Below, piece after piece: positions 42,385 to 51,338 of a stretch of DNA of 64,000 nt. Source of the DNA: Bradyrhizobium oligotrophicum S58 (GTDB lineage: Bacteria; Pseudomonadota; Alphaproteobacteria; Rhizobiales; Xanthobacteraceae); assembly GCF_000344805.1 (NCBI RefSeq), contig NC_020453.1, positions 3,195,001 to 3,259,000 on the forward strand, given 5' to 3'. The stretch's first letter is position 1; each line of letters opens with the position of its first letter. The notes under the pieces are model-generated. The model did not search any database. It was not told the origin of the DNA and saw only the letters and a list, made by a program, of their open reading frames with translations. The translations under genes were made by a program, and so were the position numbers.

Positions 42385-43824
42385 ATGTACGATCGCGAGA
42401 AGAACCTATTTGCGTCCTACGCCGGCAAGCGCATCAGCCGGCGCGATCTGCTCGACGGCGCCGCCAAGCTCGGCATCGCCGGTGTCGCCGCCAATTCCGC
42501 CTTTGCGTCCGCGATGTCGAAGGCGATGGCCGCCGACTTCGACTGGAAGGCCCAGAGCGGCAAGACCGTCAAGCTGCTGCTCAACAAGCATCCTTACGTC
42601 GACGCGATGATCGGCGACATCGAGGCGTTCAAGAGCCTGACCGGCATGAATGTCAGCTACGACATCTTCCCGGAGGACGTCTATTTCGACAAGGTGACAG
42701 CGGCGCTGTCGTCGAAGTCCGATCAGTACGATGCCTTCATGACCGGCGCCTACATGACCTGGACCTATGGTCCGGCCGGATGGATCGAGGACCTCAACAC
42801 CTACATCAAGGACCCCGCCAAGACCAATCCGGCCTTCGCCTGGGACGACGTGCTGCCCGGCCTGCGCTCGTCGACCGCGTGGGACGGCGTCGCCGGCTCC
42901 GAGCTCGGCTCGGGCAAGGCCAAGCAATGGTGCATCCCGTGGGGCTACGAGCTCAACAACATCACCTATAACCGCAACATCTTCGACAAGGTCGGCGTCA
43001 AGCCGCCGAAGAACCTGGACGAGATGCTCGACGTCGCCGCCAAGATCACCAAGGACGCCGGTGGTCCCTACGGCGTCGGTGTGCGCGGCTCGCGCTCCTG
43101 GGCCACCATCCATCCGGGCTTCCTGTCCGCCTATTCGAATTTCGGGCAGAAGGACTTCGTGATGGAGGGCGGCAAGCTCAAGGCCGCGATGAATACCAAG
43201 GCCTCGAAGGAGTTTCACGAGAAGTGGGTCAGGATGATCCAGGGCTCGGGCCCGAAGAACTGGTCGACCTACACCTGGTACCAGGTCGGCACCGACCTCG
43301 GCGCCGGCGCCTCCGGCATGATCTTCGACGCCGACATCCTCGGCTATTTCATGAACGGCGGCGAGAACAAGGAGCGCGGCAATCTCGGCTACGCGCCGTT
43401 CGCGGCCAACCCGGCCGCCAAGGCGCCGACGCCGAACGTCTGGATCTGGTCGCTCGCGATGTCGAGCTTCTCCAAGCAGAAGGACGCGGCGTGGCTGTTC
43501 ATGCAGTGGGCGGCCTCGGTCGAGCACGATCTGTTCGGCGCCCGCAAGATGGACTTCGTCAATCCGGTCCGCACCTCGGTATGGAAGGACAGCGAGTTCC
43601 GTGACCGCATCGCCAAGTCCTATCCCGGCTATCTCGAGCAGCATGACCTGTCCGCGCCGGGTGCCAAGATCTACTTCACGGCGCAGCCGCTGTTCTTCGA
43701 TCTCACGACCGAGTGGGCGGCCTCGCTGCAGAAGATGGTGGCCAAGGAGGTCAGCGTCGATGAAGGCCTCGACAAGCTGGCCGACAGCATCAACCGTCAG
43801 CTGAAGCAGGCCGGCCTCGGCTGA
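42385..43824 (+). CDS. ABC transporter substrate-binding protein (polyol/sugar, family 1)
   Basis: A 479-residue periplasmic binding protein. GGGAGGG lies just upstream of ATG 42385. The N-terminus has a twin-arginine-like signal: KRISRRDLLDGAAKLGIAGVAA, ending near AMA-ADF, so export through Tat is likely. The mature part is a family 1 extracellular solute-binding protein (LLLNKHPYVDAM, PWGYELNNITYNRNIFDKVG). With two permeases and two ATPases following, it resembles the rhizobial GlpV- and Mpt-type polyol importers. The ligand is probably a polyol such as erythritol, by context only. Confidence 0.88.
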   Translation: MYDREKNLFASYAGKRISRRDLLDGAAKLGIAGVAANSAFASAMSKAMAADFDWKAQSGKTVKLLLNKHPYVDAMIGDIEAFKSLTGMNVSYDIFPEDVYFDKVTAALSSKSDQYDAFMTGAYMTWTYGPAGWIEDLNTYIKDPAKTNPAFAWDDVLPGLRSSTAWDGVAGSELGSGKAKQWCIPWGYELNNITYNRNIFDKVGVKPPKNLDEMLDVAAKITKDAGGPYGVGVRGSRSWATIHPGFLSAYSNFGQKDFVMEGGKLKAAMNTKASKEFHEKWVRMIQGSGPKNWSTYTWYQVGTDLGAGASGMIFDADILGYFMNGGENKERGNLGYAPFAANPAAKAPTPNVWIWSLAMSSFSKQKDAAWLFMQWAASVEHDLFGARKMDFVNPVRTSVWKDSEFRDRIAKSYPGYLEQHDLSAPGAKIYFTAQPLFFDLTTEWAASLQKMVAKEVSVDEGLDKLADSINRQLKQAGLG

Positions 43825-43853
43825 GGCTGGGCGCGGACCCTCCACGACCACCT

Positions 43854-43891
43854 GCCGGTCCGGCCGCTCCCCCACGGGCGTCCGGACCGGC
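43854..43891 (+). terminator. intercistronic hairpin after the binding-protein gene
   Basis: GCCGGTCCGG (43854-43863) and CCGGACCGGC (43882-43891) form a perfect ten-base stem with an 18-base loop, in the 83-base gap between the binding-protein and first permease genes. There is no T-run, so partial termination or protection of the upstream mRNA 3' end is more likely than full termination. This would give more binding protein than permease. Confidence 0.6.
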
Positions 43892-43907
43892 CCATCACTG
43901 CGAATGT

Positions 43908-44855
43908 GTGATCACGCCTGTCATGAGCATGGCTGAACTTGTCGAGACCGAGGCGGCGCCGCGCCGCACGAAACGCTGGCGCGGGCGGCTGCTGCCGTAT
44001 CTGCTGAGCCTGCCGGCGCTGCTGGTGTGCATCGCCATTCTGGTGCCGTTCGTGACCGCGGCGATCTATTCGCTGCAGCGCTACCGGCTCAATCTGCCGT
44101 ATCTGCGCGGCTTCATCGGGGTCGACAACTACATCGACTTCCTGTCCGATCCGGCGTTCTGGAATACGCTGCGGATCTCGCTGGTCTATACCGCGGTGAC
44201 TGTCATCGCCGAGCTGCTGCTCGGCCTCGGCATCGCGCTGCTGCTGCGCCGGCCGACCCGCTTTCACAACGCGGTCTCGATCGCATTGCTGCTGCCGCTG
44301 ATGACGGCGCCGGCGATCGCGGCGCTGATGTGGAAGCTGATGACCAATCCGAGCTTCGGCATCCTGTCCTATCTGGTCGGCCTGTTCGGCGCGCATGATT
44401 TCAAATGGGCGTCCGATCCGTCGACTGCGCTGTTCACGGTGGTGCTGGTCGACGTCTGGGTCTACACGCCGTTCATCATGATCCTGCTGCTGGCGGGGCT
44501 GCGCTCGCTGCCGCGGCAGCCGTTCGAGGCGGCGGCGCTCGACGGCGTTCCGGCGAGCTTCGTGTTCTTCCGCATCACCTTGCCGATGCTCGCGCCCTAC
44601 ATCATCACCGCGTCGCTGTTCCGGCTGCTCGATTCCATTCAGCAGTTCGACATCGTCTATGCGATGACGCAAGGCGGGCCCGGCGACCGGCTGATGGTGT
44701 TCCAGGTCCAGGCCTACCTGGAGTTCTTCCAATACACCAATGTCGGACGTTCGGCGGCGCTGCTGATGATTCTCTGGCTGATCACCAACATCCTGTCCAA
44801 CATCTTCATCAAGAACTGGCTTCGGCTGCGTGCGCGCGCCCACGGTCACGCCTGA
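43908..44855 (+). CDS. ABC transporter permease (MalF type)
   Basis: A 315-residue inner-membrane permease with about six membrane segments. The EAA loop that contacts the ATPase is RQPFEAAALDGVPASFVFFRITLPML near residue 205. GTG 43908, ATG 43923 and ATG 43929 are possible starts; none has a strong ribosome site. It pairs with the next permease to form the channel for the substrate bound by the upstream binding protein. Confidence 0.9.
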   Translation: MITPVMSMAELVETEAAPRRTKRWRGRLLPYLLSLPALLVCIAILVPFVTAAIYSLQRYRLNLPYLRGFIGVDNYIDFLSDPAFWNTLRISLVYTAVTVIAELLLGLGIALLLRRPTRFHNAVSIALLLPLMTAPAIAALMWKLMTNPSFGILSYLVGLFGAHDFKWASDPSTALFTVVLVDVWVYTPFIMILLLAGLRSLPRQPFEAAALDGVPASFVFFRITLPMLAPYIITASLFRLLDSIQQFDIVYAMTQGGPGDRLMVFQVQAYLEFFQYTNVGRSAALLMILWLITNILSNIFIKNWLRLRARAHGHA

Positions 44856-44865
44856 GGAGGACGTC

Positions 44866-45723
44866 ATGGATCACTCCACTTTGGCAGGGCGTATCTTTCG
44901 CGGCGTGGCGCTGTCGCTGGTGCTCGTGTTCTTCATGTTTCCGATCGTCTGGATTTTCCTGATGTCGTTCCAGACCAACGAGCAGATCCTGCGGATTCCG
45001 CCGCGCCTCCTGTTCGAGCCGACGCTCGCCAATTACGAGGCGCTGATCTCGGGACAGTTGCGCACCGCGGCCGGCAATCTGCAGCTTACCTTCATGCGCA
45101 ATCTCATGAACAGCTTCATCCTGTCGAGCGCGTCGGTGATCCTGGCGCTGCTGCTCGGCGTGCCCGCGGCCTATGCGTTCGCGCGGTTCAAGTTCCGCCT
45201 CGGCGAGACCATTGCGTTCACGCTGCTGTCGTTCCGCTTCGCGCCGCCGCTGCTGGTGCTGCTGCCGTTGTCGCTCTACTACCAGCAGCTCGGGCTCAAC
45301 GACACGTATTTCGGTATCGTCTGGGTCTACCAGCTGATCGCGCTGCCGCTGATCCTGTGGATCGTGCGCGGCTATTTCGAGGACATCAGCCCGGACATCG
45401 AGCACGCCTACCGGCTCGCCGGCCATTCCTGGCGCGAGGCCTTCACGCGCATCGCCGTGCCGCTGGCGGGGCCGGGCATTGCGGCGGCGGGGCTGCTGTC
45501 CTTCATCTTCTGCTGGAACAATTTCGTGTTCGCACTGATCCTGGCTTCCGCTGACAAGCAGCCGGTGACGGTCGGCGCGCTCGCCTTCGTCACAGCGTCG
45601 GGCATCCAATACGGCCAGATCGCCGCGGCGATCGTGCTGTCGGTGACGCCGACCCTGCTGCTTGCGCTGTATGCGCAGCGCTATCTGGTCGAGGGGCTCT
45701 CGCTCGGTGCGGTCAAGGGTTGA
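44866..45723 (+). CDS. ABC transporter permease (MalG type)
   Basis: A 285-residue permease with about six membrane segments. ATG at 44866 is chosen because GAGGAGG lies directly upstream; an earlier frame start overlaps the previous gene. The EAA-type loop is PDIEHAYRLAGHSWREAFTRIAVPLAG near residue 185. It lies ten bases after the MalF-type gene, and eight bases separate it from the ATPase gene. The partner relation follows from gene order. Confidence 0.9.
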   Translation: MDHSTLAGRIFRGVALSLVLVFFMFPIVWIFLMSFQTNEQILRIPPRLLFEPTLANYEALISGQLRTAAGNLQLTFMRNLMNSFILSSASVILALLLGVPAAYAFARFKFRLGETIAFTLLSFRFAPPLLVLLPLSLYYQQLGLNDTYFGIVWVYQLIALPLILWIVRGYFEDISPDIEHAYRLAGHSWREAFTRIAVPLAGPGIAAAGLLSFIFCWNNFVFALILASADKQPVTVGALAFVTASGIQYGQIAAAIVLSVTPTLLLALYAQRYLVEGLSLGAVKG

Positions 45724-45730
45724 GGACATC

Positions 45731-46828
45731 ATGGCGCGTCTCGAACTCAAATCCGTCAGCAAGGCGTTCGGCGCCGCGAGTTGTGCCAAGGGCGTGTCGC
45801 TGGCCGTCGAGCCCGGCGAGATCGTCGCCGTGTTCGGTCCGTCCGGTAGCGGCAAGACGGTGCTGTTGCGCATGATCGCCGGCATGTTCGAGCCGGACGG
45901 CGGCGACATCCTGGTCGGTGGCCGCTCGATCGTCGATGCACCGCCGGAGCGGCGCGGCATCGGCATGGCGTTCCAGAACTTTGCATTGTTTCCGCATATG
46001 AGCGCGCGCGACAACATCGCCAGCGGCCTGCGTGCGACGGGCGCAGGCGATATTGCGGCGAAGGTCGCGGCGATGAGCCGGCTGTTGAAAATCGAGCACG
46101 TGCTCGGCCACAGACCGCGCGAATTGTCCAATGGCCAGAAGCAGCGCACCGCGCTGGCACGCGCGCTGATCGGCAATCCCGAGGTGCTGCTGCTCGACGA
46201 TCCCCTGCGCAATGTCGACGCCAAGCTGCGCTACGAGATGCGGCTGGAGCTGCCGAGCCTGTTGCGCCGGAACGCGGCGGCCGTGCTCTATGTCACGCAG
46301 GACTATCGCGAGGCGATGGCGATCGCCGATCGCATCGCGGTGCTGATCAATGGCCGCCTCGTGCAGGTGGCGCGCCCCGAGGAGATCTACGCCCGCCCGG
46401 CGTCGGTCGCGGTGGCGCGGCTGTTCGGCGATCCCAGCATCAACCTCTCCGAGGTGATGCCGGTTGCGGAGCAGGGGCGGATGACGGCGGCCATTGCCGG
46501 AACGCAAATCCGGCTCGACGCGGACGAGTTGCCGTCCAACACGCGTTGCTGGCTTGGCGTCCGTCCGGACGATGTCATGGTGACGCGTCAGGGCGGCGAC
46601 GGCGCGATCCCCGCGCGCACCGTCGCGGTCACGCCGATCCACGAGCGTGCGGTGGTGCTGCTGCGCTTCGCCGACGGCTCGGAATGGCTGGCGGCGCTGG
46701 CGCCCGAGGCGCTGGAGGCCGGCCCCGACGAGGATGTGTTCGTGCGGTTCGCGCCCAATGCGGCGCTGCTGTTCGACCATGCGACGGGAGACCGCATCGG
46801 CCTGCCGGCGCGGCGGCAGGCGGCGTGA
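45731..46828 (+). CDS. ABC transporter ATPase 1, with degenerate catalytic motifs
   Basis: A 365-residue importer ATPase with a C-terminal TOBE-like domain. Walker A is intact (GPSGSGKT, residues 36-43), and so is the Q-loop (FQNFALFPHM). Three other motifs differ from the norm: the signature is LSNGQ, not LSGGQ (132-136); the catalytic Glu after Walker B is Asp (LLLDDP, residue 157); and the switch His is Gln (YVTQDYREA, residue 190). This subunit may bind ATP but hydrolyse it poorly. It pairs with the ATPase encoded next, as in the rhizobial GlpS/GlpT pair. Confidence 0.9.
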   Translation: MARLELKSVSKAFGAASCAKGVSLAVEPGEIVAVFGPSGSGKTVLLRMIAGMFEPDGGDILVGGRSIVDAPPERRGIGMAFQNFALFPHMSARDNIASGLRATGAGDIAAKVAAMSRLLKIEHVLGHRPRELSNGQKQRTALARALIGNPEVLLLDDPLRNVDAKLRYEMRLELPSLLRRNAAAVLYVTQDYREAMAIADRIAVLINGRLVQVARPEEIYARPASVAVARLFGDPSINLSEVMPVAEQGRMTAAIAGTQIRLDADELPSNTRCWLGVRPDDVMVTRQGGDGAIPARTVAVTPIHERAVVLLRFADGSEWLAALAPEALEAGPDEDVFVRFAPNAALLFDHATGDRIGLPARRQAA

Positions 46829-46839
46829 GGACCAGTCAC

Positions 46840-47949
46840 ATGCTCGAGATCCGCAACGTCGACAAGCTCTATCACAGCCGCGGCAAGCCGCCGGTTCATG
46901 CCGTGCGCGCGCTCGACATGGCGGTGAAAGCAGGCGAGATCGTCGCGCTGCTCGGCTCGTCCGGCTGCGGCAAGACCTCGACCTTGCGCATGATCGCCGG
47001 CTTCGAAAGCGTGTCGTCGGGATCGATCGCGCTGGCACAGCGGCCGATCCATGAGCTCCCGCCGGCGAAGCGCAAGGTCGCGATGGCATTCGAAGGCTAT
47101 TCGCTGTATCCGCCGCTGACCGTGCGCGAGAACATCGCCTTCGCGCTGAAGGCGCAGCAGCTGTCGCGCGCCGAGATCGCCCATCGGGTCGACAGCATCG
47201 CCCGCCTGGTCGAGATCGAGGACATTCTCGATCATCATCCGCGCGCGCTCTCCGGCGGACAGCAGCAGCGGGTGTCGCTGGCACGTGCGCTGGTGCGCGA
47301 CGCCGACCTCTATCTGCTCGACGAGCCGATGGGGCAGTTGGAGCCGCAGCTCCGCGCCGTGCTGCGCGGCCGCATCAAGGGCCTGCTGGCCGAGCGCGGC
47401 ATGACCGCGATCTTCGTCACCCATGACCAGACCGAGGCCAGCGCGCTCGCCGATCGCATCGCCGTCATGGAGGACGGCGTGCTGCAGCAGTTCGCCAGCG
47501 AGAAGGAATTGAAGAACCGTCCGGCCAACCTGTTCGTCGCGAGCTTCATCGGCGAGCCGCCGATGAATTTGCTGGAGACGAATGTGGCGCAGGAGGAGGG
47601 CGGTTTCCGGCTCGCGGTCGGCGCCGATGTCGCCTTTCACATTCCCCGGCAGACGCTGGACGTCACCGCGCAGCAGGCGCTGGTGCAGGCCGATCGGATC
47701 AAGGTCGGCATCCGGCCGCAGCGGATCGCGATCGGGACCGGAGAGTCGCGGCTGCGCGTGGTCTCCAACCAATGGCTCGGCGATCAGTCGCATGTTGCCG
47801 GGGAATGCGCAGGGCATCTGCTGGTCGCGGTGACGTCGAGCAAGGTCGCTGCGAGGCCCGGTGACGTCGTGCCGTGTGCGCTGGAGGCGCGTCATCTGCA
47901 TATCTTCGGCGCCGACGGCGTCTGCGTCCGCCATGCGGAGGCACGCTGA
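46840..47949 (+). CDS. ABC transporter ATPase 2
   Basis: A 369-residue importer ATPase with a C-terminal regulatory domain. Walker A (GSSGCGKT, 39-46), signature LSGGQ (137-141), Walker B with catalytic Glu (YLLDEP, 158-163) and switch His (FVTHDQTEA) are canonical. The Q-loop Gln is replaced by Glu (FEGYSLYPP, residue 85), and the D-loop is unusual (MGQLEPQ). It should form a heterodimer with the preceding, more degenerate ATPase. ATG 46840 follows the previous stop by 11 bases. The eryA-like gene starts three bases after its stop. Confidence 0.9.
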   Translation: MLEIRNVDKLYHSRGKPPVHAVRALDMAVKAGEIVALLGSSGCGKTSTLRMIAGFESVSSGSIALAQRPIHELPPAKRKVAMAFEGYSLYPPLTVRENIAFALKAQQLSRAEIAHRVDSIARLVEIEDILDHHPRALSGGQQQRVSLARALVRDADLYLLDEPMGQLEPQLRAVLRGRIKGLLAERGMTAIFVTHDQTEASALADRIAVMEDGVLQQFASEKELKNRPANLFVASFIGEPPMNLLETNVAQEEGGFRLAVGADVAFHIPRQTLDVTAQQALVQADRIKVGIRPQRIAIGTGESRLRVVSNQWLGDQSHVAGECAGHLLVAVTSSKVAARPGDVVPCALEARHLHIFGADGVCVRHAEAR

Positions 47950-47951
47950 CC

Positions 47952-49532
47952 ATGGCGGCCGCTGCGACCCGCGATGTGATCATCGGCATCGACGCCGGGA
48001 CGTCGGTGATCAAGGCGGTCGCGTTCGCGCGCAATGGCCGCCAGCTGGGCGATTTCGCCATTCCCAACAGCTACACCACGGCGCCGGGCGGCCGCGTCGA
48101 GCAGGACATGGAGCGGACCTGGACCGACACCGTGGCCGCTCTGCGTGGGCTCGGCGCAGCGCTTCCGGACCTGGCGCAGCGCGTGGCCGCGATCGCCGTG
48201 ACCGGGCAGGGCGATGGCACCTGGCTGATCGATGCCGATGGCCGTCCGGTCGCGCCCGCCTTGTTGTGGCTGGACTCGCGTGCGGCGGGCTTGGTCGAAT
48301 CCTTCCGCGCTGGCGAGCGCAACGCTGCGCACTATCAACGCACCGGATCGGGCCTCAACGCCTGCCAGCAGGGCCCGCAACTGGCCTGGCTGCAGGCGCA
48401 TGACGCCGACATGCTGGCGCGCGCCAGCACGGTGTTCCACTGCAAGGACTGGCTCTATTTCAGGCTCACAGGCCAGCGCGCCACCGATCCGTCGGAGGCG
48501 TCGTTCTCCTGCGGCGATTTCCGCAAGCGTTGCTTCGACGGCGAAGCCGCTGATCTGATCGGCATCGCGGAGTCCATGCGCCTGTTCCCTGATGTCGTCG
48601 ACGGCGTTGCCACGACGCATCCGTTGACGGCAAGTGCCGCGGTAGAGACCGGATTGCCCGAGGGCGTGCCGGTGTCGCTCGGCTATGTCGACGTGATCTG
48701 CAATGCGCTCGGCGGTGGGCTGTATGATCCCGCACCCGACGTCGGCTGCAGCATCATCGGCTCGACCGGCATGCACATGCGGCTGGTGAACAGCGCCGAT
48801 GCGGTCAAGCTCAACGCCGAGGCGACCGGCTACACGATGCCGTTCCCAGTACCGGGCCAATATGCACAGATGCAGTCGACGATGGCCGCGACCCTGAACA
48901 TCGACTGGCTGCTCGACGTCGCGCGCGGCGTGCTCGCGATGGAAGGCATCGCGCGGTCGCGCAATGATCTGATCAAGCGCCTGGACGAGCGTGTGCTGGC
49001 GGCGAGGCCGGGCGAGCTGCTATATCACCCCTTCATCTCCGATGCCGGCGAACGCGGCCCCTTTGTCTCTCATGAAGCGTCTGCGCAACTGATCGGCCTG
49101 CGCACCCGGCACGGCTATTGGGATCTGATGCGGGCGGTGATGGAGGGACTGGCCTTCGCCGCACGTGACTGCTACGCGGCGATGGGATCGCTGCCGAACG
49201 AGATACGGCTGACGGGAGGCGCGGCACGCAGCCGTGCGCTCGGCGCCATCATCGGCGCTGCGCTCGGCAGCACCATTCGGGTCTGCCGTCGCGAGGAGGC
49301 CGGCGCGTCGGGCGCCGCGATGATCGCGGCGGTCGCCACCGGACTCTACACGAACATGATGGACTGCGCGGAGGAGTGGGTGAGACCGTATCTGGATGGG
49401 CCGCAGGCGCCGGACGCCGCGTTGGCGGAACGATATGCGCAGCTGTTCCCGACCTATGTCGAAGCGCGTCTTGCCGCGCGGCCGGTGTGGAAGCAGCTCG
49501 CCAGACAGCGTGCAGGAGCCGATCATGTCTAG
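47952..49532 (+). CDS. eryA: FGGY carbohydrate kinase, EryA-like (erythritol kinase family)
   Basis: A 526-residue FGGY kinase. Features in order: IIGIDAGTSVIKAVAF (ATP phosphate binding), VTGQGDGTWLIDADG, WLDSRAAGLVE, FHCKDWLYFRLTG, ATDPSEASF, SIIGSTGMHMRL, PFISDAGERGPF and RLTGGAARSRALG. This run of motifs closely matches, from memory, the EryA erythritol kinase of Brucella and rhizobia, more than xylulokinase or glycerol kinase. The product of that reaction is an erythritol phosphate. The location after a two-ATPase polyol importer fits. The symbol is tentative, since related kinases may use other tetritols or pentitols. Confidence 0.8.
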   Translation: MAAAATRDVIIGIDAGTSVIKAVAFARNGRQLGDFAIPNSYTTAPGGRVEQDMERTWTDTVAALRGLGAALPDLAQRVAAIAVTGQGDGTWLIDADGRPVAPALLWLDSRAAGLVESFRAGERNAAHYQRTGSGLNACQQGPQLAWLQAHDADMLARASTVFHCKDWLYFRLTGQRATDPSEASFSCGDFRKRCFDGEAADLIGIAESMRLFPDVVDGVATTHPLTASAAVETGLPEGVPVSLGYVDVICNALGGGLYDPAPDVGCSIIGSTGMHMRLVNSADAVKLNAEATGYTMPFPVPGQYAQMQSTMAATLNIDWLLDVARGVLAMEGIARSRNDLIKRLDERVLAARPGELLYHPFISDAGERGPFVSHEASAQLIGLRTRHGYWDLMRAVMEGLAFAARDCYAAMGSLPNEIRLTGGAARSRALGAIIGAALGSTIRVCRREEAGASGAAMIAAVATGLYTNMMDCAEEWVRPYLDGPQAPDAALAERYAQLFPTYVEARLAARPVWKQLARQRAGADHV

Positions 49533-50565
49533 CTCCATCGCCATCATCGGCGACCGCTTCATGCTGCCCTCGGTGTTTGCCGAGCGCATCACGGCCACCT
49601 GCGGCGATGGCATCGACATCCGCATGCTCGAGCAGCCCTGGCCGGATGAGCCGATGGAGCACGGTTATGCCGGCTCCAAGCTCGACGGCCTGAAGGAGTT
49701 CATGGGCGACCCGGACGAACTGGCCGAGTTCATCGGGGAGGCGCCCCTGCTGGTGACGCATCTGGCGCCGATCTCGCGGGCGATGCTGCAGCGGCTGCCG
49801 AGCCTGAAATTCATCGCGGTGTCGCGCGGCGGCCCGGTCAATGTCGACATGCAGGCGGCGCGCGATCACGGCGTGCTGGTGGTCAACACGCCCGGCCGCA
49901 ACGCCAGCGCGGTGGCCGAATTCACCATCGGGGCGATGCTGGCGGAGACCAGGCTCATTCGCAGCGGTCACGAATCCATGCGCGGCGGCGATTGGCGCGG
50001 CGATCTCTACCGCGCCGACCGCACGGGGCGCGAGCTCGGCGAAATGACGGTCGGCATCGTCGGCTATGGCGCGATCGGCACCCGCGTGGTGAAGCTGTTG
50101 AAGGCGTTCGGCTGCAAGGTCCTGGTGACCGATCCCTACGTCCAGCTCAGTGCCCAGGACCGCAATGACGGCGTCGAGCATGTCGCGCTCGCCGAGCTGC
50201 TGGCGCGTGCCGACGTCATCAGCCTGCATGCCCGCGTGACCGCGGAGACCACCGGCTTCATCGATCGCGAGGCGCTCGCGCAAATCAAGCCGGGCGCGAT
50301 CCTGATCAACACGGCGCGCGGTCCACTGGTGGACTATGACGCGCTGTACGAGGCGCTCAGCTCACAGCGGCTTGCAGGCGCGATGCTCGACACGTTCGCG
50401 GTCGAACCGGCGCCGCCGGACTGGCCGCTGTTGCAACTGCCCAATGTCACGCTGACGCCGCACATCGCCGGCGCCTCCGTGCGCACCGTCACCTTTGCCG
50501 CCGACCAGGCGGCCGAAGAGGTTCGCCGCTATCTCGCCGGCGAGCCGCCGCTCAATCCCTGCTGA
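49525..50565 (+). CDS. D-isomer-specific 2-hydroxyacid dehydrogenase family protein
   Basis: A 346-residue NAD-dependent dehydrogenase, with GGAG before ATG 49525; it overlaps the kinase gene by eight bases. The dinucleotide fold is GIVGYGAIGTRVVKLLKAFG near residue 175. Catalytic residues are visible: Arg in NTARGPLVDY, Glu near DTFAVEPAP, and His in LTPHIAGAS. Members oxidise D-2-hydroxyacids or act as phosphoglycerate-type dehydrogenases. Its place between a polyol kinase and an aldolase implies a step on an acid or aldehyde arising from polyol breakdown; no gene of this kind is part of the classic Brucella ery operon. Confidence 0.88.
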   Translation: MSSSIAIIGDRFMLPSVFAERITATCGDGIDIRMLEQPWPDEPMEHGYAGSKLDGLKEFMGDPDELAEFIGEAPLLVTHLAPISRAMLQRLPSLKFIAVSRGGPVNVDMQAARDHGVLVVNTPGRNASAVAEFTIGAMLAETRLIRSGHESMRGGDWRGDLYRADRTGRELGEMTVGIVGYGAIGTRVVKLLKAFGCKVLVTDPYVQLSAQDRNDGVEHVALAELLARADVISLHARVTAETTGFIDREALAQIKPGAILINTARGPLVDYDALYEALSSQRLAGAMLDTFAVEPAPPDWPLLQLPNVTLTPHIAGASVRTVTFAADQAAEEVRRYLAGEPPLNPC

Positions 50566-50579
50566 CGAAAGGTTTTTCA

Positions 50580-51338
50580 ATGAATCGCGAGGAACGACTG
50601 CTCCGCGAAAACATCATCGCCAAATGCCGGTGGATGAACGCGTCGGGCCTGAACCAGGGCACCTCGGGCAACATCTCCGCCCGCTACAAGGATCGCATGC
50701 TGATCACGCCGTCGGCCACGCCCTATGACTTGATGAAGCCGGACATGATCGCCTCGATGCCGCTCGAGGGCGACTACGGATCCTGGGACGGGCCGCTGAA
50801 GCCCTCGACGGAATGGCGCTTTCATCTCGACATCATGCGCGGGCGCGCCGATGTCGGTGGTGTCGTGCACACCCACTCGACCTACGCCACCGTGCTTGCG
50901 ATCGCGCGCAAGTCGATCCCGGCCTGCCACTACATGATGGCAGCGTTCGGCGGCAATGACGTCCGCTGCGCCGGCTATGCGCGCTACGGCACAGCGGAGC
51001 TGTCGGAGCTCGCGCTCGCCGCGCTCGAGGGTCGCAACGGCTGCCTGCTCGCCAATCATGGCATGATCGCGGTGGGTGCCAATCTCGACAAGGCGATGTG
51101 GCTCGCGGTCGAGCTCGAGACCATTGCGAAGCAGTACTATCTGTCGCTCGCGCTCGGCCAGCCGCACATCCTCGGTGACGCCGAGATCGCCGAGACGGCG
51201 CAGGGCTTTTCGACTTACGGGCTGCAGGAGCCCAAAGCGAAGGCGACCAAGTCGGCCAAGCCTGTCAAGGCGGCAACGAAGACGCGTGCCGCCGCCGAGC
51301 GTCGCAAGCCTGAGAAGAAGCGCAGCATCAAGCGATGA
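50580..51338 (+). CDS. class II aldolase (FucA-like) with a basic C-terminal tail
   Basis: A 252-residue zinc-dependent aldolase-like protein. GTSGNISARYKDRMLITPS near residue 28 is the phosphate-binding part; zinc ligands are in VVHTHSTYA (His-x-His) near residue 98 and ANHGMIAVG near residue 157. The core ends about residue 215; the last 35 residues are unusual, rich in Lys/Ala/Arg (KAKATKSAKPVKAATK). FucA-type enzymes split a ketose 1-phosphate into DHAP and an aldehyde. It overlaps the next gene by four bases (ATGA). Confidence 0.88.
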   Translation: MNREERLLRENIIAKCRWMNASGLNQGTSGNISARYKDRMLITPSATPYDLMKPDMIASMPLEGDYGSWDGPLKPSTEWRFHLDIMRGRADVGGVVHTHSTYATVLAIARKSIPACHYMMAAFGGNDVRCAGYARYGTAELSELALAALEGRNGCLLANHGMIAVGANLDKAMWLAVELETIAKQYYLSLALGQPHILGDAEIAETAQGFSTYGLQEPKAKATKSAKPVKAATKTRAAAERRKPEKKRSIKR

